From assembly GCA_032164245.1 (NCBI GenBank), contig JAVMKO010000003.1:133980424-134044423 (forward strand): a stretch of 64,000 nucleotides of DNA, in the 5' to 3' direction. Every line of letters starts with the position of its first letter. The first letter of the stretch is position 1. The stretch comes from Sternotherus odoratus. Its lineage: Eukaryota; Chordata; Testudines; Kinosternidae. The notes below the pieces were generated by a model that ran no database searches, was not told where the DNA came from, and saw nothing but the letters and a program-made list of their open reading frames with translations. Both the position numbers and the translations under genes were made by a program. Shown here in pieces: positions 45,597-57,877 of the stretch.

Positions 45597-48500
45597 TATA
45601 TATATAAAGCTAATTTTTATTGATTGAGCCTGAATTCACATTTATACAAAGGTTCATTTACATTGCTTTTACACTGCCTTGGAAATATGAAGGTGCCTAA
45701 ATTTGTGTACAAATTTAATATCCATTTTAAGACCACTTTATACTGCCAGAGAAATATAAATTTTGGTTTAATTTCCAGTTTAATAGCACCATAAATCAAA
45801 GATTTTTGGTTCCAGAGATGGCTCTCATTATCCCAAATTCTGCTACATTCTACTGAATTGTTTTATCACAATTATGCATCAATTGATTCCCGCAGAGAGT
45901 ATTGTTTTATTAAACTGAAGGCTAATCCATAAAAATTTATGGCATGTATTATAGTGAGCGGAAACTTGTCACTTTTATTAAATGGAAGTCACATTAAGTA
46001 AGGGGAAGGGTCTGATGGAAAACCTACAAGTAATCAACTAATCATGAAAGTAATTAAACACGATACGTGTGGTATAAATCCATTGAAATTTGAGTGTGAT
46101 TAATTAGACAAAACAAGAATATGTTAACTTTGATTTTAAATTGTTTTGGTTAAATATATAGTATACCTAGACTGAGCTTAGTTTACCAAACCACAGCTAG
46201 CCTCTCCAGCCCCTGGGACCTTTGCCCTATGTATATTAATGATAAACAGGAAGACCAGATACTACCTCCTGCCTCCTATGCAATATTCAGAAAGAGATAA
46301 TGGGCTAGGGTAAGATCCACAAAGGCACTTAGATACCTAAGTCCCAGTTTTAGGCTCCACTGTGATTCACAAAACTCCCACTGAACCCTGTATATGCCTA
46401 AACTCACTCAACACCTAATTCTTCAGAGTAAAATTTCTCTAGGCACCTCTGTTCTGGCCTCTGAGCATGTGGACTGCCGTCTCACTCTAGGCATTCAGAT
46501 GCGTATCTCTGGCCTAAGCCCTCAGAGCAATTAAACTGGAGGAAAATAGCTTTTCATTTGCCTAAGTCACGTGCAGTAGGAATTTCCTGGCTACCACTGC
46601 CATATACAGAAATGCGGGCACACAGTCCCCCAAACACCTTAATGACACCTCTTCTAGATTGAGACTGATCATACCCAGTGGTGTCCTGAAAAACAATCAA
46701 AGGGTGAGGGGCACTGATGATCTCTGAAGATCTCTGAAGGGGGCATGTCAACACAGAACAGAAGGAAGGCAGTCTGTACCTGCCCCTCCTCACTCCATCC
46801 GGGATACATCTCTTGGTCCAAGGTCTGTGGGAATGACGGGAACAGAGTTGGGAGGTGATGTATAGGGCTGCAGTTCAAATTTGAACTGCCAAGTGAACCA
46901 ACAGGGTTTGGGCTAGTTCCCACTGTAACGGACCTCCTTTCCTCGGTGTTGTTTGCATAACACACTCAAACAAACTCAACAAGATTCACAGAGTTAAGCT
47001 ATCAAACAGAAGGTCAGGGCCCCAGCACTTCACATTAAATTTGTGTGGGCAGCATTGATAGGGATGACCTTTTTCTCTTAAGTGAGGTCTACAGATGGAC
47101 CTGGGTGTTTTCATCTCATTGTTCACCCATCTACACATGCAATTCCCATTTCGCTACCAGTAGTTACTATAGATGCATTAATCTTTTTCCTTCTGTCTCT
47201 GAACTTCCTCCACTTAGACTCTACTTTCTCGATGCATGACAACTGAAAGCACTTTAAAGCATGATGACAGCTGCAGCAGACTTTGACTTTACTAGCAAAT
47301 CACAGCTACCTACAATGTGTGGCTGAGGAGAAATATTCCACACTAGAGGGTCTGTCTGAAACCCTTTGGAATTGCAGGACTGAAATTAGTCCTTGCCTTT
47401 GTGTTTTGGAGTAGGAAGAAGTGTCTTTTTGTTTAAATGTAAGGCTTTTGTATGGAGCCTGATTGATGTTTCTGTAGCTGGCAGTCTCTATTCACAGAAC
47501 AGCTACAGTATTAGCATGATCAGTGCAAACTTCCCCTGCCCTCCACCTTGACATACCATACCAATTCATTCTATTGTCTCTGCCAGTAAGGATGCTCATT
47601 AGTACCAAATGTGTTTGAGAGGGACACTTGACTACTGGGCTCTCAGGTGGGGCCACTAATTTCATTTCACCTAAACAAAACCATAGGCAAAATTTACGGG
47701 GCACTGCACAACATAGAAGTTGGCCATGAATAGTACTAATGGGGATCGGGGGAACCTGGTAACTTAAAAAAAAAAATGGCTGAGTCAAACTGACAAATCA
47801 AACTACATCCAGAAGTAATATAGAACAGAAACAGTAGGCAGAGCTCATTCTCCAAGTATTTCTGGTGGAAGGCAATTTGAAAAAGCTTGTCTGATTTGGG
47901 ATGAAGGAGCCCAGAAGCATTAAAATGACTATGTACATTATACTTTATAGCTGATTATAAATAATACATGATGTACAGTGTTTGCAATAATGCCAACAAT
48001 AAAGCCAGGAGGAATATTAAAATTTTGCATTTACCTGGATGGCACCCCTCTCCCCAGATCTAAAGTTCTTTACTTGTTCTTTTTAAACATGAGGGAAATT
48101 CAAGGCCACCCCTGAAGGACATCAACACTTAATGGACATAAGGGTCAGGTACTTTGGCTGCCAGAGTCAGGACAACGATCAGTTACTATAAATCTGAACC
48201 ACATTTAAATTGGCAAGTGGAGAAAAGGTCAAATTTTGTTCTCACCCCCAAAACCCTGAGGTAAATTTCTTAAACCATGCAACCTCACTGAGGTCCAATC
48301 CTGAAAAACACCCAAACATGCAGGAAGCCACCTAGCTGTGAATATATTGCTAAAAGGCAACCTTTTTTGGATCAAAAGAAAATCACCAGCTAAAAAGTTA
48401 TAGGTTAGCTCATCTGTTCATGATCTAAATAGAAATAGCACAAAACATGCAGAGTTCAAAGGGATGGAGGAGTGAACAGCATGGAGGGGACAGGGAAGCA

Positions 48501-49150
48501 ACTACCAAACAAACAAACAAACAAAAACCACCTATAAAAGGTTTGTCTTTTGGATATTTAACATAAGATTATTCTTGAGTTACTCATATTTCTTCAGTTA
48601 CTTTTCCTCTTATCAAAAGCTGCCAAAATATTCTAGTATTCTTTTAGTAAATGAACTATATAATTTGATGGCTGAGGTACATGCAATTTCCTTTATTTTT
48701 ATAGAAGTTTACACTAAATTACTAACACACTTAACGATCAATATATTTAATGCTTTTAAATACACATGGAGAGTGCCCCCCTCCCCCCCCCTTGAACACT
48801 ACCCCAGTATGAGGTTGTTCAAGATAGGGTAAGTCTGCCTTGTGGCTTTTTACACAACTTTGGGGGACAGAGACTGAGGTTTCCCAGTGTGTTCTACATC
48901 GTGTGCCTGTGTCTATTCGCCTCACACCAGACCCACTCAGATAAACCAACAGAACAGTTTTATACAGTAAGGAAACAGACCAGGACCACAGTCCAGCAGC
49001 CTTCTCTCACAACTTCAGGGCCAAAACTTGAACTATCTAGTAGTACCGTCTGGAAAGGCAGAGGGTACACTAGACAGGAACCAGGGAGTTCTCCCAACAT
49101 GCAGCATATGCGCAGTACCTGGCTCTGGCATTTGGGGATGCTGGTCTGAG
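45597..49150. other. Gene-free stretch
   Basis: No gene recognised. A (AAAC)n tract lies at 48507-48524. A phrase at 46310-46420 ('ccacaaaggcacttag', 'cctaagtcccagttttagg') may be an old DNA-transposon relic, without readable ends. Confidence 0.45.
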
Positions 49151-49169
49151 TACCCAGTGCCAGGTGCTC

Positions 49170-49640
49170 CCCCCATGCCTGGAGTGTGGCACTGCCCCGG
49201 CTTTGCCACAAGACCCCACCCCCACTCCATTTCCTTACACGAGGCCCTGCCCATGCTTCACTGTTATCCCTCCTCAGGTCCTGTTCATGGTAGGCCCCTT
49301 CCCCCCGCCAAGTCCCTCCAATTCTTCACCCCCTCTCCTCCTTGGCCCCTGCCAAGTCCTTCTACTCCTCATCCCGCAAACAGGAGAGGAGAGGAGGGAG
49401 TCAGGACTCAGCGAGCTGTGGGGACCTTGGGGGAGGTGACCGTGGAGGGAGTCAGGACACAGGAATCAGTGGGGCCATGGGGGAGAAGAGGTGGAGGGAT
49501 GCAGCAAGAAGCAGCAAGCTCAGTGGAGGGTCACAGAGCAGGGATGGGAAGAATGGAGCACAAATAGGGCCATGAGCGGGGGGGGAAAGCAGGAGAGGCA
49601 TGGGGGGGGGGCGGAGCGGGGGCCACTACAGCCTAGGCAT
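49170..49640. repeat. GC-rich, C- then G-tract block
   Basis: A C/T-rich half (about 49170-49375) precedes a G/A-rich half (49380-49620). Overlapping ORFs on both strands (up to 179 codons) are low-complexity Pro/Ser or Gly/Arg/Glu and I do not call them genes. Terminal repeats were not found. Confidence 0.4.
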
Positions 49641-52322
49641 CTGTGCTTGCAAAGGCGGTGGGTTGGCAGCTGCACCACGGGGAGGTTTAGCTTCCCCTGG
49701 CCTATTATATCCATTGCCTATGATGCAGCAGTTTGTAGCGCACAACATGTAGTTCCCACTACTGCTGGTGTACCACAGTGGACCTTGTGCTACACTCACA
49801 CACCATCATCCCAATTCTTTGGGCAGAAATATGCGGCCACATGATCTGTAGTACCAAGTTACAGAAATATCTGTGTTACTAATTGAAGCTTGCTGCAGAG
49901 CAGTCAGCCCATTTCCATATTCACAGATGTGCATAAGGAGCTCTACTGTATTAAAGATGCACAGACAGAGTTTAGGGGTATTCAGATTTTGGAGGTTGGT
50001 TTGGGCCCATATTTAGTGCGTATATATCAATTATGTTTGTGCACACAGATGCATTTTTTAAAATGAAAAACATGTTTGCTCTCTCCATCCTCACAGCCTC
50101 TTTGGCCAGGGTCTCACAACTCTGCACTGGAAAACACAAATGTCTCATCTGATCCTGTCTTTCAAAGATGGCCTTGATCTTCTGAAGTATTGAGTGTTCT
50201 CTCCCCCCCAGCCTCCCAGGGCTTAACACTCAATTTCCTACTGATTTCTATTGGAACTGTTGTCTTTCCGCTCCCTGAAGGAGGTGCTCAGCCCTAACTG
50301 AACTGATGAACTGTTTTGTCAGATTCTTCTCATAAAGTACCCTCTTGCTTCCCATTTCTCTTGGAATGAGCAAAGCAACCATAAAGTGCTTGCCTATAGA
50401 TTTATTTGAAGGAATTTGCGTTTCATTACAATAGGTGACAGATTAGTGAATAATGATTACTCTTGCTTTTTATGTATTAATGGAAAGAAAGCCAAACAGC
50501 TGTATGTTATGCACATACAAGAAGTTCTTGTTCCTTATGAAATGGAAGTTAGGAAGTAAGGTCAAAGAGTTTCATTTTGTCTCTCAAGTTTTGCAAAAAA
50601 ATACAATATTTAGGTTTGTCTTATTTAACATTTGTCTACCCATACTTTGGATTGATAGGAATGTCTAATGTATCCAGAATGCATGTGCCTAGTTTCATAG
50701 AGAATCACCAGATGGCATTCTACACCTACTTTGCACAGGTAAGAATGACAATACAAATGTAAGAGAGACAACCTATCCAATATCTTGGGACTGACACAGC
50801 TGCAACACCACTGCATATACACATGTAAGGATGTAGAGAAAAAAAATTCAGACGCCATGTCTTTTGTGGTCTCACCAATATAAGCTATAGGGTAGAAGAA
50901 CAAAATAAATTGAAATCTACAAATGCTTATTTGCATGCGCTGCATAGATTATGCATTTAGCTAAGTCTATGTTACAGTCATTAATTTGTGCCATATTGGA
51001 GGAAATCTAGAGCTGAACTGAATTCAGATAAATGTCATTTGTATGTAATGTGTCTGTGGGATAGATGAATATAGGATCAAGTAAATGCATAGAGAGCTCA
51101 ACAAAATACTAGATTGTTATAGACAATATTGCCAGAATTTGGCTCAACCAATATGTTGGATTTATAAATATCTGACTTTTCATTATATATGGGTGTTTCA
51201 CACTTACTCATGATAGTCTGTAGCATTCACCTTCCAGTGACCCCTCTGATTTTAGTGGGACTACTCGGAGAGTTAGGTTCTACTTCGTATGAGTGAGAGT
51301 GGTAGAATCTGGTACTATATAAAAAAATATGAAATTTTGACATAAGAGAGTCAAACTGAAGTGATTCTAAAATTTCCCCTTATGTGATTGCTCTCAATCC
51401 CATTTTGGTGTCCAGCAATCACAAAAGGTGAAACAACCTTATGCAGGGGACCAGCAGAAGCCCAATACATCAATTAAATTCCACTTAAACCCTCAAAATA
51501 CTGCTTAGTGGGTTTTAAGTGGTGCATATGCCTTGTGCTAGCAATCAGCAGAGATGCCAATTTCATCCTAAAAATGATTATCTGCTGGCTCTAGGTTAAT
51601 AGAAACATTCATTTGGAAATCAAATATCCTCTCACATGAATCTGTTAGGCTTTCCAAATGAGGGATGATAATGTCAAGGGAAAAAACCCTAATATTGGCT
51701 TTTTATGGATGTGATTACCTTTGGGTCTTGATGAGCCTTGTTATTACTAGCTATTCTCCACTGACATAGTCCATGACAACTGTAAATGGCACAGTTATAC
51801 CACTGCTATGCTAGATGCCTGAACTAGTTGTAGAAGTTAGTGTAAATAAGAATCAGACCCTGTAAAGCCCCTTTTCACTGCTCTGGCAATGAGAAGAGGC
51901 CCTAATGAAAATAGGAATCAGGCCCAATATTTTTTGAATATATACAGGTACAGGAAAACCAAGTAGCAGGATAAAGGAAAACAACAGAACACATATTTAA
52001 ACAGCAACCAAGCCAAAACTGAGCAGACACTGGCTCATTATGAGCATGGAAAAAAGCCACAGCCATGAGGATTAAAAGGTGATTCATTTTTCACACCACT
52101 GAACAGTATTACTTGGTTCACACTTTAAACCATACTGTTTTGCCTGGTTTCTTCATGTTCCCAGATACCCGCACTGAATGATCACCCCATTCATATTTCA
52201 TCTTGGCTGTCGGAACAGTCCTTTTTGACATTACAATGACAGATATGAAAGTGGAAAATGGGAGGACATATGGTGCATGGAAAGTCCATAGTTTATAGTG
52301 ATAACCATGTGGTTCATTGTGT
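49641..52322. other. Gene-free stretch
   Basis: Nothing recognised. A short phrase at about 50790 ('gggactgacacagctgcaac') loosely recalls the tail of the fold-back family. Confidence 0.45.
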
Positions 52323-52330
52323 GTTGTTAC

Positions 52331-52816
52331 CAGGGCTGGCGACAGGGGGGTACTACGGGTAGAGCTGTACCGGGCCCCGGACTTTAGGGGGCCCCGGTAC
52401 ACAGCAGTACCCGTAGTCATCCCCCCTTGTCGACGGGCCTGGAGAGCGGGGAAGGGGCGGGGAGGCGGCGTGGCTCTCCTCCAGAGCGGACGAGCGCGCG
52501 TGTCCCCGGCAGGAGCAGTGAGCCTGGCCGGCGGCAGCAGCGCAGTCCAGGGGAGAAAGGGCGCGCGGGCGGGGCGGGGGGGGGAGAGGGAGCAGCAACG
52601 GCGGCTCGCGCCGCTCCCGGGCTCGCGCTCCCGGCAGGACCCCGCACTGCTGCCAGCCGCTGTCAGCTGGGTGGGGAGTGCCGGCTGGGCTGGGGGGGGG
52701 GGCGGCTGGGCTGGGGGGACCCCCAGCCGCTGTCAGCTGGGGGGGGAGTGCCAGCTGAGATGGGGGGCCCCCAAACGATCAGAGTAGGGGCCCCCAAATT
52801 TCTGTCGCCGGCCCTG
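52331..52816. mobile_element. GC-rich non-autonomous hAT element (486 bp)
   Basis: Ends CAGGGCTGGCGACAG and, reversed, CAGGGCCGGCGACAG; flanked by a perfect 8-bp duplication GTTGTTAC (52323-52330 and 52817-52824). The interior is extremely GC- and CpG-rich, with 'cagccgctgtcagctggg' occurring twice about 75 bases apart. The 156- and 138-codon ORFs across it are Gly/Arg/Ala-rich and run past the element, so they are artefacts. It resembles a CpG island in composition but is a transposon. Confidence 0.92.
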
Positions 52817-52824
52817 GTTGTTAC

Positions 52825-53590
52825 CTGTTTATTTTTGAAATAAAAACTTTCTTTTGAAGAACACCTTGTATTCTGAAGATACTTCTACCATGTGGGGAAT
52901 CTCATGTGTTATTTTTAGTGAGATCACACTAATTTGGTGTGGTGACATCTTAGTGAGTCACTTGTCTGAATAAAAACTCATGTTGTTTAAAGTACATGTG
53001 AAAATGCCTCATTCATTGACACATCTGGAGTTCAGAATTCCTTTATTAATCGACAGAAAAAATAAAGCATCAATAGTAGTATTTTAAAATACTTGCACTG
53101 TCTCGTTGCTGACTAGGAAAGACCCTTTGCAGCAAAGAAAGAGTAGTTCATTCTATCCTGGGGGCCCCTGCTGAGACTACTAATAATGGTTTCAATTAGT
53201 TGTGATGTGATGTGCACACTTGCTCACTAGAAATTGGCTTGAGACACTTCACTACCTATTTCATATATACCCCTAACAATGAGACAGATTTTACTCTTAA
53301 TTAGTACATTTGGAGTAACTGTTTAAATTAATAGCTACCCTGAATTTACATCATTGTAGCTGTAATCAATCTGACCCAAATTACTTTTAATCACTAGCAG
53401 CCCTAGGAAGAAAACTGATCTAGAGATTGCACAAAATTCTTCAAATAAAACAAATCACACTTTGGTTTCAGGGTAAACCATATAAATAGTGATTCATATT
53501 ATTAGCAATGCTCCTTTTTTTAAACGGAGTGTTTTGATCTTGGGGTATCTAGATTTTTGCCATATTTTACCTTGGCTTGCTTTGGATAGA
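52825..53590. other. Gene-free stretch
   Basis: AT-rich, nothing recognised. Confidence 0.5.
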
Positions 53591-53593
53591 CCC

Positions 53594-53690
53594 TGGTGGA
53601 CAAACTTTTTAGCCCGAGGGCCACATTGGGGTTGCGAAACTGTATGGAGGACCGGATAGGGAAGGCTGTGCCTCCCTGAACAGCCTGCAT
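53594..53690 (+). mobile_element. Left end of a hAT-like element
   Basis: Reads CTGGTGGACAAACTTTTTAG then 'cccgagggccaca', a hAT-type terminus. A matching right end and 8-bp duplication are missing, so it is truncated or decayed. Confidence 0.5.
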
Positions 53691-54720
53691 ACTTTATTTT
53701 GCTGCTGGTCGTGCTGTACCACTTCTATGCATAATTAGAAGATTTCACACTACAGGTATATAAATTCACCATCTTTAACCAGAGACTGGATGATCCAACA
53801 TGGCTTTTCAGCGTTATGGCAGGGAAGCATATATTGTTTAACTTGGGCTTTCAGTCTCCCTTACAAAATGTTCGCCAATTAAACTAATGAATTTTTAGCA
53901 ACAATAATATTGCTTCCAACCAATCAAAGAGGCTAGAAGTATTTTTAGATTTGGTCCTTACTTCATCTCACACTTATTAAAAGGGGGATATTTTACTCTT
54001 AATATATTGATGGAAAAGTTTCCAAAGTTAATGATACTGAGACACTGCAGAAGAGTCATACACTTATTTATTGATCCTCCAGATATCCTACAAGCAGGCT
54101 CCATGGAGTCTAGAATTCTTCCCTAGGGATCTACACTAGATGAGATCTTCAGACTGTTTACGTTATTTTAAAAAGAATTAACTGGCTTTCAGTAATGATT
54201 TTAAAGCTGTGCTACTTATTCACCTCATGGCCTTGGCTCCTTGAAGGTATATGAATTCCAGAGGAGTCCCCATCACCTCTTACATTCTTCCTAGTAAGAA
54301 AAGTTAGTCTCATTTGTTTGTTTTTAAAAAAAAAGACACCCCTTTCAGAAAAATCTTAATGTGTACCTTCTTAATGACACTCTCTGATTGGAAGTTATGC
54401 AAGAGAGTGAAGCTTATTTCAAGGTCTCAGTGAAGTCCTGTGGGTGAAATCTTGGCCCCACAACTAGAGTCCATGGCAAAATTCCCATTGACTTCAGTGG
54501 GGCCAGAGTGCCTTGCGTGCTTACTACAAATCTTTATCACACAGTCACCAATTACTTGTTTATATATAGTCAGTAAGCCTTCTGTGCACTACATACCATG
54601 AGGAGTTTGGACAAAGAAATATCACTTTAGTTTTATCAAATCATTCTTTCATTTCATAAAACAAGACATTAGTAAAAAATAAACTAACTCTTTAGATTTA
54701 AGAGAATACCCATCTTTAAA
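53691..54720. other. Gene-free stretch with a MITE half
   Basis: At about 54443-54512 'gtgaaatcttggccccac' and 'cccattgacttcagtggggcc' look like part of a palindromic MITE. No gene seen. Confidence 0.4.
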
Positions 54721-55800
54721 TGTTGAGACATTCCTCAAAAGCCAACGGTCATAAGGGTGGAGGGTGCCTTGCCTGGGTTGGGCTATGTTATCTAATACAG
54801 TGTGCCTTGCCTGGGTGGGGGCTATGTTGTCTGAGACAGGTAACGTGGGAGTTTCCCTGCCATGAGGGAGGGAGGAGCCTCCAGCCCAGGAAGAAGGGAG
54901 GAGCAAAAAAGTCAGTTCCATCTTGGCTGCACGTGAGGCAGGAGGCTTGCCAAGGTAGTTGGCAAGGGTTCTAGACCATCTTTGGCTATAAAGATGGCTC
55001 TACCTTTTTCTGATACTTCTACTTAGCTAATGTGAGTATAACCATTTGATTTTTCTATTAAGCCGTGCCTTTTGGGGTGTTCTTTCCTTTTCAGAAGAAT
55101 GTGGGAAACCCCAAATGTAAAGTGTCTGTATCTCTGCTTTAACCTTTTTATTTATTAAATCTTCTAGTTAAAACCGTCTGGTTTATTTTCCTTAAGGTTT
55201 TTCTCTCTTCACAGGGAAGAGAGGAGGTAGGGGGAGGTGCATAGCCCCCAGGTATCTGACTTGGCTTCCAGGGAGGAAGACAGAGTCAGGGTTCAGGGAA
55301 GTCTGCCTTCAGCCGGGGAGGGTGAAGGGAAGCAGTTTCCAGGTGTCTGTCTCTCAGGTAGAGAGAGACAGGGGTGGGGAAAGTCTGCCTTCAGCCGGGG
55401 AGGGTGAAGGGCAGCAGTCTCCATGTGTCTGTCTCTCAGGTAAAGAGAGACAGGGTTAAGGAAGGGGAGCAGTCTCCAGGTGTCTGGCTCTCAGGTACAG
55501 AGAGACAGAGGGTGAAGGAAAGCAGCCTTCAGGTATCTGACTTGGAAACCCAGGGAGGGGGACAAAGTTGGGATGGGGAAGATCGAGGGCCCCTCCAAGG
55601 TTTTGGAAGTATACTCAATTGGTGGCAGCGATTGGTGACCCCAAAACCCCCAACTGGCAAAGTGGGGTGTGTGTGGGGAAAAAGGACTTGTTGGTCTGGC
55701 ATAGAAGAGGCCCAGCCTTTGTACTCAGGAGCATAAAGGCTGGGGGTAACCCCTCTTACATGGGGGGTAACCCCTCTTACACCAACCAACTTAACAGCTT
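54721..55800 (+). repeat. LTR-retroelement-like block with tandem repeats
   Basis: Contains a direct tandem duplication of about 40 bp ('gtgccttgcctgggt...gctatgtt', 54767-54841), a TATAAAG motif near 54987 and a 'ttatttattaaatc' polyadenylation-like region near 55150. A series of imperfect 55-85-bp repeats follows (55250-55560). Last comes 'attggtggcagcgattgg' near 55618, which could be a primer-binding-site-like sequence. No ORF with retroelement motifs. Boundaries unknown, so class is inference. Confidence 0.35.
55250..55560. repeat. Imperfect 55-85-bp tandem repeats
   Basis: The phrases 'gtgtctgtctctcaggta.agagagacag' and 'gtctgccttcagccggggag' recur three to four times with small length differences. 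Confidence 0.8.
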
Positions 55801-55996
55801 TAATAGATGTAGCAACTGATATGACTATTTTCTATGACTATTTATTCCTAGCATAGAATTTGCAAAAACAAATGTACTTTTACAAAAAAGATCCTATAAG
55901 GAGATAGGTGCTGATCCTTCACTGACTGAAGTCTTTTCAATGGCTTCCCGATGCTTGCTCCCTTCCCAAAAGGCTTCTAACAGGAAAAATACCAGT
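55801..55996. other. Short unassigned stretch
   Basis: Nothing recognised before the LTR target duplication. Confidence 0.5.
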
Positions 55997-56001
55997 CTGA
56001 C

Positions 56002-56557
56002 TGTAGTAAGCCCGAGTGGTCTCCCTCCAAGTGGGAGTGCGAGGGAGCCGGCGACGCCCCTTGGAGGGTGGAGCCAAGGCCGCCCCGCCCCCTTGCCAGA
56101 AATGCAGGGTCAGGACCGGAACTATAAAAGGCCAGCCCTGCAGCCCAGAGAGGGGAGAAGCGGAGGAGGAGAAGGACGCTCCGCCTGACCTGCTGCTACC
56201 TGGAGGGGACTCCAGCCTGAGTGGTGCCCCCCCCCCCACCTCATACCGAGGACGACTGGCCCGGAGTACCTGCTGCCATGTATCCAGAGGAACCGAAACC
56301 CGACTGGATGGCAGTGGTACCCACTCCTTGACAGCCAGCCCGCTAAAGACTGTTTACTGCTGGCTACTTGTGCTCAGAGGGCCAGGCCCCAGCCTTAAAG
56401 ACTGTTTTTGTTTGCTGGCTGCCTGTGCCATGCCCAGGCTGGAGGCAGTCCATCTCGAGACTGGGCTACCTGCCGGTGGCCAAACAGAGCCTACCCCGGG
56501 CCGGTTCGGACCGACCCGATGGGTCTCCCTCTGACTGGGAGTGTGAGGGAGCTTACA
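56002..56557 (+). mobile_element. Solo LTR (556 bp) with TATA box
   Basis: Begins TGTAGTAAGC and ends GCTTACA, bracketed by perfect CTGAC duplications at 55997-56001 and 56558-56562. TATAAAA lies at 56123-56129 in a GC-rich promoter-like context. Two 35-base direct repeats with an internal ctccc/gggag stem sit just inside each end (about 56019-56050 and 56523-56551). ORFs up to 172 codons are compositional. No flanking pol or gag. Confidence 0.85.
56123..56129 (+). promoter_or_regulatory. TATA box of the solo LTR
   Basis: TATAAAA in 'aactataaaaggcc', about 120 bases into the LTR, at a position usual for U3/R promoters. Activity is not known. Confidence 0.6.
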
Positions 56558-56869
56558 CTGACCATAACATTACTCAAATTGCATGCCACATCTGTGAGAA
56601 AGGCTTGTTTTTGCAGCAGCATGATGGTGATCAAGTGACTAAGTGAGGATAAGTTGTCAGGCTACTTCCTCCTTAGATTCCCTTTTATTTTTGGAAGAGT
56701 CATCCCAAAGATTACAGCATCAATACTGTCAATAGATAAGATTGTAGACTACTCTTATTGTCTGTGCCAAAAAGAGATCGTTGTGTAGATTCTCAGTGCT
56801 TAACTGCTCTTACTAATTACTACTGTACTCACAATGCACAACATGGGACACTTAACTGTCTGTTTATAA

Positions 56870-57550
56870 GGGCATGGTTACACTTACAGGATTATAGCGC
56901 TTTTGGTTATAGCTGTCCCAGTATACAGCAATAGGTATAGCGCTATAGCATGTCCACAGTGAGACCCGCCAGCAGTATAGCATGGCCACATTTGTGGCAC
57001 TTCCAGCAGCACAGGGAGTGGTGCATTATGGGCAGCTATCCCGGAATTCAGCTGGGTGCAACGAGCTTTTCAAACAAGGGGGTTGAGGGGGAACATGTGT
57101 GTATGCGGAGGGAGAGAACTTCGTGCTGAGAGCCTGTCAGTGAGTTTTCTTAAGAGAAAACTAGCAGGCTCTGAATTTCAGTCACACAGCTCCCCCCGTA
57201 AACATTTGCATTGCTTATCTGCCGAGTTAAGACAGAAACTCTGAAAACATACTTCCGCATTCATCTAGCTGAGTTCAAAACAAAGGGACGAGACGTCAAT
57301 TGCCTTAAATGGCTCAGAGGCATCTCCAGAGATCACTTAAAAGTTGTAATCTTAATACCCATTCACACTTGAGATAATACGGAGCAGTGAATACGCAATA
57401 GCTGTTAATCCTCGGGGAAGGGAGGATTACCAAGACCGGTATAACTGTGGGTTTATAGCGCAATATGTGCCTTGCCAGTGTGGACGGGTAGGGAGTTATA
57501 GTGCTCCTGGAGGCTTTATAGTGCTATAAAGTACCAGTGTAACCAAGGGC
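56870..57550. mobile_element. Non-autonomous Harbinger-like element (681 bp)
   Basis: Left end GGGCATGGTTACACT and, reversed from the right, GCCCTTGGTTACACT; both then share an interior 'ttatagc(a/g)ct' motif. TAA flanks both sides (56867-56869 and 57551-57553). Interior contains 'tgcattatgggcagctatcc'-like sequence and no transposase. The TAA target matches the 5.1-kb Harbinger at 18026, but terminal sequences differ, so it belongs to another subfamily. Confidence 0.82.
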
Positions 57551-57610
57551 TAAGAAAGGACAGCACTGGCTGGTGACTGCCAGCAGCCTAGTATAAGAAG
57601 AGCTGCAGGG

Positions 57611-57867
57611 CACAGGCACCGACTTTCTAATGTTCTTCCTGCTCCCACCCTCTCACCACAGCATACTACACCCTCTATCTTCCCCTCCCCTCCTGCATGC
57701 CATTAAACAGCTGGTTGCAGGGGGGGAGAGGAGGTGCTGTCGGTGAGCGACAAACACTGAGCGGAAAGGGAGGAGAGCTGATGGGACTGTTGGTGTGTGC
57801 TCAGCACCCACCATCTTTTCCCCATGGGTATTCCAGCTCCGGAGCACCCACCGAGTCAGAGCCTATG
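57611..57867. repeat. MITE-like repeat (copy 2)
   Basis: Ends CACAGGCACCGACT and, reversed from the right, CATAGGCTCTGACT are inverted. Homologous to 13480-13795 (shared 'atgccattaaacagctg' and 'ccatgggt' motifs). No target duplication was identified, so the superfamily is open. Confidence 0.6.
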
Positions 57868-57877
57868 TCCACTATAG

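Noticed and set aside
49028..49844. Overlapping ORFs of 91-179 codons on both strands
   Set aside because: Low-complexity Pro/Ser and Gly/Glu/Arg translations of C- and G-tracts, with no domain, on both strands at once.
52317..52843. 138- and 156-codon ORFs in very GC-rich DNA, possible first exon at a CpG island
   Set aside because: The GC-rich block is exactly bounded by hAT termini and an 8-bp target duplication; the ORFs are Gly/Arg/Ala-rich and extend beyond it.
57611..57867. Assignment of the inverted-end repeat to hAT
   Set aside because: No 8-bp target duplication could be found at either copy, so only a generic MITE-like call is made.
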